DNA of 23,477 nucleotides from an uncultured Planctomycetia bacterium (GTDB lineage: Bacteria > Planctomycetota > UBA1135 > GCA-002686595). Where the stretch lies: contig CALFYL010000253.1 of the NCBI GenBank assembly GCA_937952135.1, forward strand, positions 1 through 23,477, written 5' to 3'. Positions 1 to 7,072 of this stretch are shown one piece after another (position 1 is the first letter of the stretch; each line of letters begins with the position of its first letter). The translations under genes were made by a program, and so were the position numbers. The notes beneath the pieces are model-generated. The model saw nothing but the letters and a program-made list of their open reading frames with translations. It was not told where the DNA came from and made no database searches.

Positions 1-2636
1 ACGGTCAGAACGATTCGAGCTTCAATCCGCTGGACAACGGCACGTTTGGCGACGGTCCGAGCGGCGGCGTTCAGAGCGTGGTTCTGCAGCCCGACGGCAA
101 AGCGCTGATCGCGGGCGCGTTCGGCAACTACAGCGGAGTCGGGCGGCGGCAGGTCGCGCGCTTGCACCCCGATGGCTCACTCGACGCGAGCTTCGACCCC
201 GGCGCTGGGTCCAATGGTTGGCTTCACTCGCTCGCGCTGCAGCCCGACGGCAAAGTGCTGCTCGGCGGCAATTTCACGAGCTTCGACAGCGTCCCGTCCA
301 GGGGTGTCGTGCGCCTCGACGCCGACGGCCTCGTCGATTCGAGCTTCACGGCGAGCCTCGAGCCGTTCAACACCGTCACGGCGCTCGCGCTGCAGCCCGA
401 CGGCAAGGTGCTGGTCGCCGGGAGATTCGACAACGGAGTCGTGGCGTCGCTCACGGTGCGCCGGCTGTTGCCGAATGGCGCGCTCGACGCGAGCTTCGAC
501 GCCGGACTCGGCGCGAATGCCTACCCGCGCAGCCTCGCGCTGCAGCCCGATGGAAAAGTCCTCATCGCTGGCGACTTCATTTCGTTCGGCGGCGTGGCGC
601 GTCCGCGCATCGCGCGCCTGAATGCGGACGGCTCGATCGACGCGAGCTTCGCGCCAGGCGCCGGTCCAGACAACATCGTCTTCAACGTGCTGCTCCAAAC
701 GGACGGTCGCGTCCTGATCACGGGCTACTTTACGAGCGTTTCGGGCGTCGCGCGCCAGCACGTGGCGCGGCTGAGCTCGAGCGGCAGCCTCGACGCGAGC
801 TTCAATCCAGGCGTGGGCCCCAACTGGTGGGTGCGCACGTGCGCACTGCAGCCCGATGGCAAGCTGCTGCTCGGCGGCGAGTTCACGCAGGTCGCGGGTC
901 AAGCTGCGCTCCGCGTCGCGAGGCTCGCCACGGACGGGAGCCTCGATCCCAGCTTCGACAGCGGCGCGGCGGCGAACGACGCGGTTTCGGCGCTGGCGAT
1001 GCAAGCGGACGGCAAGGTTCTCATCGGCGGCGCGTTTTCGTCGGTCGGCGGCATCGACCAGCGCCACCTCGCGCGCCTCTCGAGCGCCGGCGCGCACGAC
1101 CTTTCGTTCAACGCCGGGAGCGGCGCCGACAACGTGGTGCGGGCCATCGCGCTCGGGCCCGATGGGTCGGCGTTGATCGGCGGCCAGTTCACGCGCTTCA
1201 ACGCAGCGCCGTACTCTCGGCTCGTGAAGCTCGACGTGAACGGTGTGGTCGATCCTTCCTTCGATCCGGGGACCGGGGTCAACTCGCTCGTGTACGCGCT
1301 CGCGCACCAGCCCGACGGAAAGTCGCTGGTCGTGGGCGCCATCTATGATTACGACGGCGCGCCCGCGCGCTCGATCGTGCGGGTCAACTCGGACGGAAGC
1401 CGCGACACGAGCTTCGACGCCGGTACGGGCGCGTATCCGTCCTCGCCCTTCGCCGTCGCGTTGCAGCCCGACGGCCGTATCGTGCTCGGTGGCGCCTTCT
1501 CCACTTTCAACGGCCACCCGCGCGGATCCGTTGTGCGCTTGCTGAGCGACGGTTCCGTCGACCCCTCGTTCACGACGGCCGGCGGGGGCGCCTACGGCGT
1601 GAGTGCCGTAGTCGTGCAGCCCGACGGGAGGATCCTGATCGGCGGCGGATTCACCTCCTACGACGGCGAAACGCGGAACTGCATCGCGCGCGTGTTTGCG
1701 GACGGATCGCTCGACATGTCGTTCAATTCGAGCACCGACTGGGACGTGGGGGCGCTCTACGGAGTCAACGCCATCGCACTGCAGCCCGACGGCAAGGTGC
1801 TGATCGGCGGGTGGTTCACCAACTACAGCGTCGCGCCGCGCAAGGGCATCGCACGGCTTCACACCGATGGCAGTCTGGACACGACCTTCGATCCGGGCGC
1901 GGGTGTGACGAGCACGGGTTCGACTCAGGCGTACGTGAATTCGATCGCGCTGCAGCCCGACGGGAGAGTGCTGCTCGGAGGCTTCTTCACGCACGTCGGC
2001 GGCGTGGCGCGCAGGAACGTGGCGCGGCTCAACACCAACGGCAGTTTGGACGTCTCCTTCGATCCAGGCCCGGGCGCGAACGGCGGCGTGCATGCGCTTG
2101 CGCTCGAGCCGCACGGCCGAGTGTGGGTCGGCGGCGAGTTCACGCGGTTGCGCGGCGCGCCCCGCCATCGACTGGGGCGACTGCTCGCGTACGAGGCGCC
2201 GCCGATCCTCTACTGCACCGCCGGCACGTCGACCAACGGCTGCGCGCCGTCCATGAGCTCAAACGGTTCGGCGAGCGTGGCTGCGACCGCGGGCTTCACC
2301 CTCACGGCGAGCGGAGTCGAGGGCCAGCGGCTGGGCCTGCTCTTCTATGGCGTCTCGGGGCGTCGCGCGATGCCGTGGGGCAGCGGCAGCACGAGCTTGC
2401 TGTGCGTCGCGAATCCGATCCAGCGCATGAACGTCGCCAGCACGGGCGGAGCTCCGGGTCAATGCAACGGCGTGCTCAGCGAGGACTGGCGCGCGTGGGT
2501 CGCCGCGCGGCCGTCAGCGCTCGGCCAACCGCTTCTCGCCGGTCAACTCGTCGACGCCCAGGCCTGGTACCGCGATCCGTTCGCGCCGCGCGGCACGAAC
2601 CTGAGCGACGGACTCGAGTTCGTGCTTCGTCCTTGA
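1..2636 (+). CDS. Delta-60 repeat (beta-propeller-like) surface protein, 5'-truncated
   Basis: The reading frame is open from base 3, so the true start lies off the left edge. The GTG at 78 is internal to a repeat. The visible 877 residues hold 13 full repeats and one partial repeat of about 50 residues. Each repeat has the pattern LALQPDGKVLIGG.F … RLN.DGSLD.SFDPG, which is the hallmark of the delta-60 repeat family (TIGR02608, DUF5122) and is thought to form beta-propeller blades. From base 2211 to the stop comes a 141-residue C-terminal domain that starts YCTAGTSTNGC, contains PWGSGSTS, and ends NLSDGLEFVLRP. The protein at 7073-8509 carries the same domain. An extracellular or outer-surface location is inferred, because no signal peptide is visible in the truncated gene. 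The ligand and partner are unknown. No hairpin with a T-tract is evident in the 100 bases after the stop. Family assignment is secure; function is not. Confidence 0.93.
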   Translation, partial: GQNDSSFNPLDNGTFGDGPSGGVQSVVLQPDGKALIAGAFGNYSGVGRRQVARLHPDGSLDASFDPGAGSNGWLHSLALQPDGKVLLGGNFTSFDSVPSRGVVRLDADGLVDSSFTASLEPFNTVTALALQPDGKVLVAGRFDNGVVASLTVRRLLPNGALDASFDAGLGANAYPRSLALQPDGKVLIAGDFISFGGVARPRIARLNADGSIDASFAPGAGPDNIVFNVLLQTDGRVLITGYFTSVSGVARQHVARLSSSGSLDASFNPGVGPNWWVRTCALQPDGKLLLGGEFTQVAGQAALRVARLATDGSLDPSFDSGAAANDAVSALAMQADGKVLIGGAFSSVGGIDQRHLARLSSAGAHDLSFNAGSGADNVVRAIALGPDGSALIGGQFTRFNAAPYSRLVKLDVNGVVDPSFDPGTGVNSLVYALAHQPDGKSLVVGAIYDYDGAPARSIVRVNSDGSRDTSFDAGTGAYPSSPFAVALQPDGRIVLGGAFSTFNGHPRGSVVRLLSDGSVDPSFTTAGGGAYGVSAVVVQPDGRILIGGGFTSYDGETRNCIARVFADGSLDMSFNSSTDWDVGALYGVNAIALQPDGKVLIGGWFTNYSVAPRKGIARLHTDGSLDTTFDPGAGVTSTGSTQAYVNSIALQPDGRVLLGGFFTHVGGVARRNVARLNTNGSLDVSFDPGPGANGGVHALALEPHGRVWVGGEFTRLRGAPRHRLGRLLAYEAPPILYCTAGTSTNGCAPSMSSNGSASVAATAGFTLTASGVEGQRLGLLFYGVSGRRAMPWGSGSTSLLCVANPIQRMNVASTGGAPGQCNGVLSEDWRAWVAARPSALGQPLLAGQLVDAQAWYRDPFAPRGTNLSDGLEFVLRP
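78..2190 (+). repeat. Coding tandem repeats, about 150-153 bp period, 13.5 units
   Basis: Repeat units begin at 78, 231, 384 and 534 and continue through the gene. Most are 150-153 bp, so each is a whole number of codons. The most conserved DNA core encodes LQPDGK (ctgcagcccgacggcaa) and recurs nearly unchanged in many units, while the rest of each unit has diverged. Units 11 and 12 are longer because of insertions in the loop between blades. Confidence 0.9.
2211..2633 (+). other. Shared C-terminal domain, copy 1
   Basis: This 141-residue module follows the last repeat. Blocks shared with the end of the 7073-8509 protein are YCTAGT.TNGC, NNVEG or GVEG followed by GL.F.G, PWGSGSTS.LCV, a Gly-rich C-N-G block, AQAW.RDP and TNLSDGLE. 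The upstream parts of the two proteins are unrelated, so this is a mobile module. A role in sorting or surface attachment is inferred only. Confidence 0.8.
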
Positions 2637-2737
2637 TCGCGCGCCGCGGCTCGCTCGCGCACAGCTGATCGTCCGGCACGACGCGGAGGTCGGCTGCGGG
2701 GTGGTGAGCTCGTCGGCGGGCCGCGCGCGCCGAGCCG

Positions 2738-3166
2738 CTACGCTCGAGATGCAGCGTCGATGGCGCGCATCTGCGCCGCGGTGGGTTTCGACACGCCCGG
2801 AACGTGGCGCGAGCCCCACAGGATCAGCTCGCGCAGGACCGGAAGAAGTTCGCGGCCCTTCTCGGTCGCGTGGTACTCGCAGCGCTCGGGGTTGGACTGG
2901 TAGACACGCCGCTCGAGGATGCCGCTCGCTTCGAGCCGCCGCAGCCGTTCGCTGAGCGTGTTGGTCGAGATCCGCTCCGGTCCGTGCTGGAGCTCGCGGT
3001 AGAGATGCTTGCCGAACAGCAGAACGTCGCGCAACACGAGCAACGTCCAGCGATCCCCGAGCAGATCGAGCGCGCCGGCGATCGGACACATCGAGCGCAG
3101 CTCGGCGTCCGTTGCGTCGCGCGGCTTCGTCGCGGACTTCGACTTGGACTTCGTCTTGCGCGCCAT
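2738..3166 (-). CDS. HxlR-family winged-helix transcriptional regulator
   Basis: This is a 142-residue protein. A Lys/Arg/Ser-rich N-terminal tail of about 20 residues precedes the HxlR signature CPIAGALDLLGDRWTLLVLRD at about residues 27-47. Next come RELQHGPERISTNTLSERLRRLEASGILERRVY (recognition helix and wing) and a YHATEKGRELLPVL segment. These define the MarR-like HxlR domain (PF01638). Members bind DNA as dimers, and some sense electrophiles or redox through a Cys near the N-terminus. Cys27, directly before PIA, is in the conserved place. The gene is divergent from the DinB-fold gene at 3308 with a 141-bp shared promoter region, so that gene is its likely target. A TATGGT on the minus strand about 10 nt before the ATG suggests a very short leader. 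Confidence 0.93.
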   Translation of the reverse strand: MARKTKSKSKSATKPRDATDAELRSMCPIAGALDLLGDRWTLLVLRDVLLFGKHLYRELQHGPERISTNTLSERLRRLEASGILERRVYQSNPERCEYHATEKGRELLPVLRELILWGSRHVPGVSKPTAAQMRAIDAASRA

Positions 3167-3196
3167 GGAACACCCACCATAGCGGGGTGAAGGAGC

Positions 3197-3225
3197 TTGC
3201 AGAAGGTGAGCGCCGCCGGTAGGGT
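3197..3225 (+). promoter_or_regulatory. Candidate sigma-70-like promoter for the DinB-fold gene
   Basis: TTGCAG (3197-3202) and TAGGGT (3220-3225) are separated by 17 bp, the ideal spacing. They match the consensus at 3 of 6 positions each. On the other strand a weak pair, TTCTGC and TATGGT (plus-strand 3204-3199 and 3181-3176, spacer 17), could serve the HxlR gene. The two -35 elements would then overlap. Assignment is by eye only. Confidence 0.35.
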
Positions 3226-3227
3226 TC

Positions 3228-3271
3228 GAGTGACTTCCAAAAGTGAAGTGACGAAGAGAAAGTGAAGTGAC
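3228..3271 (+). promoter_or_regulatory. Candidate HxlR operator: tandem AGTGAC repeats
   Basis: AAGTGAAGTGAC occurs exactly twice, at 3241-3252 and 3260-3271, a 19-bp offset. A third, shorter AGTGAC at 3229-3234 lies 18 bp before the matching core of the first copy. ACTTC (3233-3237) and GAAGT (3245-3249) also form a small inverted repeat. About 18-19 bp is nearly two helical turns, so a protein could dock side by side on one face. The block sits just downstream of the candidate promoter and 36 bp before the DinB-fold start, a position expected for repression. Confidence 0.5.
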
Positions 3272-3307
3272 CGAGAAACCGACGCCTCAGAGCCAAAGGA
3301 CCTCACG

Positions 3308-3814
3308 ATGAGCACCGCATGCGCCGCCTGGATGGCCGAACTCGAAGTCGAAGCCCGCGCCACCGCCCGCTTGCTCGACGCCGTACCCGAAGATCGCCTC
3401 GCCTGGCGGCCGCATCCCAAGTCCCACTCCCTGGGCCAGCTCGCGCTGCACGTCGCGTCTCTGTGCGGCGGCGTCGCCAACCTGCTCGCGAACGATACGG
3501 TCGACGCCGGCGCCGTCGACTTCGCGGCGCCCGAAGCGCGCAGCGTCGCCGAGCTGCGCACCCAGCTCGAGCTGAGCCTGCGCACGGCTCGCGAGCAGCT
3601 CGCCAAGTGGTCGTCGGCGGACCTCGAGCGCGAATGGCGCCTCACGAACCACGAGCGCACGCTGATGGCGGCGCCGCGCGGGGTCATGGCGCGCAGCTTG
3701 CTCCTCAACCACCTCTACCACCATCGCGGCCAACTGACCGTGTACCTGCGCCTGCTCGATCGACCCGTGCCGTCGACCTACGGACCGAGCGCGGACGTCA
3801 ACCCGCTCGCGTGA
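3308..3814 (+). CDS. DinB-fold (four-helix bundle) metal-dependent protein
   Basis: This 168-residue protein belongs to the DinB/YfiT-like superfamily. Visible features are an early helix with RLLDAVPEDRLAWRPHPKSHS, then LGQLALHVA with His48, and a late NHLYHHRGQLTVYLR helix with His135, His138 and His139. His48, His135 and His139 sit where the family binds its metal ion. Members act as thiol transferases, damage-inducible proteins or proteins of unknown role, so the reaction here cannot be named. The start is well supported: AAGGA at 3296-3300 lies 7 bases before the ATG. The gene is divergent from an HxlR regulator. HxlR-type repressors commonly control adjacent detoxification-type genes, so inducible stress protection is a reasonable inference. 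No gene is seen in the 233 bases after it. Confidence 0.9.
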   Translation: MSTACAAWMAELEVEARATARLLDAVPEDRLAWRPHPKSHSLGQLALHVASLCGGVANLLANDTVDAGAVDFAAPEARSVAELRTQLELSLRTAREQLAKWSSADLEREWRLTNHERTLMAAPRGVMARSLLLNHLYHHRGQLTVYLRLLDRPVPSTYGPSADVNPLA

Positions 3815-4047
3815 TCTCGGACCGCGAGCAAGCCTCGACGTGATCGGCGCTCGCGAGCACCTGCGCCTCGCCGGCTCGGCATTTCCGCCACGCGAGCGCT
3901 CCCAAACGCTCACGGCAGCGCGCGGGCGTCGCTAGATTCGGACTTCGCCCGCGCTCTCGCGGACGTCGACTGCCGAGCTCGAGTTCGCTCGGCGGTGGGC
4001 TCGTCCGATCCGGCGCGCACCACCTCGCGTCCCTCGTTCGCTCGCCC

Positions 4048-5307
4048 ATGCCGATCCCGCCGCTCCGTCCGTTGCCCGCCGCCGTGCGCTACGGGGCTTA
4101 TCTCTACGGAGCTCTGGGCGTGGCGTACTTGCTGGCGAAGAGCGCGCTGAACGCGACGCCCGAGATCGACTTCAAGTACCTGTGGTTCGCGGGCCGCATG
4201 TGGCTCGACGGCGAGAACCCGTACTCCGACCGGTTCGTGGTCGACGGCGCGCAGTGGTTCGTCGGCACGAACGTGCTGCAGGGCTGGTCGTACCCGCCGA
4301 ATTGGTGGGCGATCAGTTGCTTCCACGCGCTGTTCTCGGTCGAGAGCGCGACGGCGATCTGGCGCACGCTCAACGCGGCGCTCGTCGTCGGTGGCTGCGG
4401 GCTGCTGTTCGCCGCGCACCGCCTGCGCCGTCCGAACGCGGAATGGGCCGTGTTCGCGGCGTTGCTCGGCCTCGCGACCACGTTCCAAGCCACGGCGATG
4501 ACACTCGCGCTCGGCCAGACATCGATCGTGACCTTCTTCGGGTTGTGCGCGCTCAGTTTCGGCGTTTCGCGCAGCGCGGCCCCCGGCGCGTCGGCCGTCG
4601 GGACCTGGATCCAGGCGCTGGGGCTCACGCTGCTGATGCTCAAACCGCAGGTCGGCGTCGTCGCGGCGGCGGCGATGCTCGCGCACCCGAGCTGCTGGCG
4701 CGCGGTCGGTGTCGCCGCGCTTGCGAGCCTCGCCCTGGCCGCGCCCGCGCTCGTTTCCATCGGCGTGCGCGAAACGCTGCTCGGGATGCTGCACAACCTC
4801 TCGCAGCACGACCAACTCACGATCTTCTCGCCGCCGGAGACGACGGGCGTGCGCCATGTCGTGCACGCGACGAGCGGCGTCACTTTGCCGGGACTGGTCG
4901 CCTTCGCGGGCGCGGCGCTGGCCTTCGGGCTCGTCGCCGCCACGCGCGCGCGCGGCCGCTGGAACGGAGAATCGGCGGCGCTGCTGATGGCGGCGATCCT
5001 CGGACCGACGTTGCTCGCGGCGCCGCTCCACTCCTACGACATGGTGATCGCCGTGCCGCTCGCGCTCGCGTTGCTCGAGCCCGGGCGCAACGTGTCGCGC
5101 ATCGCGCTCGGCGCCGGGCTGCTGGTGCTGTACCGCGCGACGAACGTGGCGAAGCTCACGGGTTGGGCGCACCCCGATTCGTCGGTCTTCCAAGGGAGCT
5201 GGCTCGAGAGCGTCGCGACGCTCGCGATCGCCGGCGGCGCCGCGGCGTGGATGCTTCATTCGAAAGAGGGCGCGAGTCTCACGGCTCGCGAGGGCGCGCG
5301 AGCGTGA
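4048..5307 (+). CDS. GT87-like polytopic glycosyltransferase (DUF2029)
   Basis: This is a 419-residue integral membrane protein with about nine to ten hydrophobic segments. The motif EIDFKYLWFAGRMWLDGENPY at about residues 39-59 (Asp41 in the first outer loop), the SYPPNWW segment near residue 90, ALGQTS near 155 and MLKPQVG near 197 match the glycosyltransferase 87 pattern (PF09594). That family includes mycobacterial polyprenyl-phosphate-mannose-dependent enzymes that act outside the membrane. Substrate here is unknown; mannose is an inference from the family and from the nearby gmd gene. The ATG has no Shine-Dalgarno, and no earlier in-frame start is visible just upstream. The next gene overlaps its stop codon (GTGA), which suggests translational coupling. 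Confidence 0.85.
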   Translation: MPIPPLRPLPAAVRYGAYLYGALGVAYLLAKSALNATPEIDFKYLWFAGRMWLDGENPYSDRFVVDGAQWFVGTNVLQGWSYPPNWWAISCFHALFSVESATAIWRTLNAALVVGGCGLLFAAHRLRRPNAEWAVFAALLGLATTFQATAMTLALGQTSIVTFFGLCALSFGVSRSAAPGASAVGTWIQALGLTLLMLKPQVGVVAAAAMLAHPSCWRAVGVAALASLALAAPALVSIGVRETLLGMLHNLSQHDQLTIFSPPETTGVRHVVHATSGVTLPGLVAFAGAALAFGLVAATRARGRWNGESAALLMAAILGPTLLAAPLHSYDMVIAVPLALALLEPGRNVSRIALGAGLLVLYRATNVAKLTGWAHPDSSVFQGSWLESVATLAIAGGAAAWMLHSKEGASLTAREGARA

Positions 5308-6896
5308 GCGCGGCCGATCGAAGTCCCTCGCGCGTCGTCGCCGTCGCGCTCGCCGGCCTCGCGCTCGTCTACGCGGTGCTCGTGCAGCGCTTCGACTGGA
5401 TGTGCGACGACGCCTTCATTTCGCTGCGCTACGCCCGCAACCTCGCGCTCGGCCGCGGACTGGTCTTCAACCCGGGCGAAGCGCCGCCGGTCGAGGGCTA
5501 CACCAACCTCCTGTGGGTGCTGTGGCTCACGCCGTTCGAGCGGTTCGAGCTCGACGTGCCGCTCGTCGCGCGGCTGACGTCGGCCGCGTGCGGCATGGTG
5601 CTGGCGCTGCTGGTCGCGCGCGCGAGCGCCCAGACGGCGCGCGATGGGCTGAGCGCGGTGTGGTCGCTGGCGTTGCTCGTGACGTTGCCGCCGTTCTTCG
5701 TGTGGAGCACCAGCGGGCTCGAGACGATGGCCTTCTCGCTGGCGCTGTTCGCGACCTTCGCACCGCTCTCCAGCAAGCGGCCCCGCGCGTGGCTCGCGGC
5801 GTTGGCCGGAGTGGCGGCCGTGCTGCTCCGCGCGGACGGTTTCGCGTTGGTCGCGCTCGTGCTGGCCGCGAGCTTCGCCGCCGCGCGCGCCGTGAACTGC
5901 CGCGAGCGCCGCAACGCCGTGCTTGGTGCGAGCCTCGCCATCGGCGTCGCGATCGCCGCGCACTTCGGGTGGCGCTGGCTGCACTACGGCGAGTGGGCGC
6001 CCAACACGGCGCGCGTGAAGGTCGAGTTCGGCGCCGCGTCGCTCGTGAACGGAGCAAAGTACGTCGGCACGTTCCTCGCGACGTTCCCTTCGGTGCTCGT
6101 GGCGGCGCTGGTCGCGTGCGTGTTCGCGCTGCGCTCGCGCCAGGCGCACGCGCTGGCCGCGCTCTTCGTCGTCCTCGGCGTGTTCGCCTACTCCACGCTC
6201 GTCGGCGGCGACTTCATGGCGATGGGCCGCTTCCTCGTTCCCTCGCTCGCCTTTCTCGCCTTCGCGTTCGGAGCAGCCCTCGGCGCCGCCTTCGCGCCGC
6301 GCGATGAAACGACGCCTCGCACTTGGATCGCGCCGCTCGTCGCGACTCTCGCGTGCGCCGCGTTGTCGCTGCCTGCGGCTTGGAACGTGCACGTCGTACC
6401 CGCAGCGCTTCGCGAGCGTTTGCGTTTCCGCTGGAACAACCCGCTGTGGCTCTCCGAGCAAGCGCAGTGGGTGATGATGCGCGACCAGGCGCGGCTGTGG
6501 AGCTTCACGGGGCGCGCGTTGAAGGCGCGCACGAAGCCCGGCGAGTCGCTCGTGTGCGGCACGATCGGCGCGCTGGGCTACTACTCCGACCTGTGGATCC
6601 ACGATCCGTTCGGGCTCGTGAACCGCGAGGAGTTCGCGCCGCTGAGCGACGAGGCGCGCCGCACTCCGGGGCATCAACGGCGAGTGCCGCTCGAAACGTT
6701 CCTGGCGAAGAATCCGACCTACCTCGAGGCGGCGTTGGTGCTGCGCGACCAGCCCTACGCCGACTTCCGGCCGGGCAGCGTTCCGGGCGGATTGAAGGGC
6801 AGCAAGATCGCCGAGCCCGAGTGGGTCGAGATCGGCGACGTACCGCAGATGCCCGACGCGCTCGTGTTGCGCCTCACGCGCTACAAACAGCGCTGA
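5304..6896 (+). CDS. GT-C superfamily membrane glycosyltransferase (arabinofuranosyl/mannosyltransferase-like)
   Basis: This is a 530-residue protein with an N-terminal transmembrane helix (about residues 11-28), then FDWMCDDAFISLRYARNLALGRGLVFNPGE and PVEGYTNLLWVLWL. The Asp pair at residues 35-36 in the first outer loop and the GYTNLLW block are typical of lipid-phosphate-sugar-dependent GT-C enzymes such as AftB-like proteins. Several more membrane helices follow, then a soluble C-terminal part of about 150 residues. Start choice: GTG at 5304 overlaps the preceding stop as GTGA and places the first helix near the N-terminus. The open frame runs further upstream, but that part only shadows the GT87 gene. 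The two genes probably act on one exported glycan. The exact sugar is not readable from sequence. Confidence 0.82.
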   Translation: MSAADRSPSRVVAVALAGLALVYAVLVQRFDWMCDDAFISLRYARNLALGRGLVFNPGEAPPVEGYTNLLWVLWLTPFERFELDVPLVARLTSAACGMVLALLVARASAQTARDGLSAVWSLALLVTLPPFFVWSTSGLETMAFSLALFATFAPLSSKRPRAWLAALAGVAAVLLRADGFALVALVLAASFAAARAVNCRERRNAVLGASLAIGVAIAAHFGWRWLHYGEWAPNTARVKVEFGAASLVNGAKYVGTFLATFPSVLVAALVACVFALRSRQAHALAALFVVLGVFAYSTLVGGDFMAMGRFLVPSLAFLAFAFGAALGAAFAPRDETTPRTWIAPLVATLACAALSLPAAWNVHVVPAALRERLRFRWNNPLWLSEQAQWVMMRDQARLWSFTGRALKARTKPGESLVCGTIGALGYYSDLWIHDPFGLVNREEFAPLSDEARRTPGHQRRVPLETFLAKNPTYLEAALVLRDQPYADFRPGSVPGGLKGSKIAEPEWVEIGDVPQMPDALVLRLTRYKQR

Positions 6897-6972
6897 GCTC
6901 GCGCGGATTTCAACGGAACATTCTGCGCGTTGCGCCGTCGCCGCCTGAGGCGAATCGGAGCCGCGTGTGCGT

Positions 6973-6995
6973 CGAAACGCGCGGTGTGCGTTTCG
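6973..6995. promoter_or_regulatory. Perfect 8-bp inverted repeat upstream of the exported Cys-rich protein
   Basis: CGAAACGC (6973-6980) and GCGTTTCG (6988-6995) are exact reverse complements separated by 7 bases. The site ends 77 bp before the ATG at 7073. It may be a dimeric operator or a leader hairpin. It is 77 bp past the upstream stop and has no T-tract, so a terminator is less likely. No convincing -35/-10 pair was found around it. Confidence 0.35.
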
Positions 6996-7072
6996 CGGTT
7001 ACTCTCACCGACGCTCGTTCTATTCGGTCGGCGGATACGTTCCCCCCAACCGAAGCACTCAGGAGTTCGTCC

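Noticed and set aside
177..2168. A 663-residue open frame antisense to the delta-60 repeat gene
   Set aside because: It is repetitive, Arg/His/Glu-rich and mirrors the repeat period of the sense gene. Long antisense frames are expected at this GC content; no start signal or family pattern is present.
78..2190. CRISPR-like periodicity in the first 2.2 kb
   Set aside because: The period is about 150 bp, always a whole number of codons, and the units encode delta-60 repeats; there are no short identical repeats with unique spacers.
3910..5259. A 449-residue antisense frame over the GT87-like gene
   Set aside because: The composition is Arg/Glu/Ala low-complexity, typical of a shadow of a GC-rich membrane protein gene. 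The sense frame has clear family motifs.
4182..5303. Upstream 374-codon extension of the GT-C gene frame
   Set aside because: The extension lies in another frame of the GT87 gene and is Arg-rich without helices or motifs. The GTG at 5304 overlapping the stop is the natural start.
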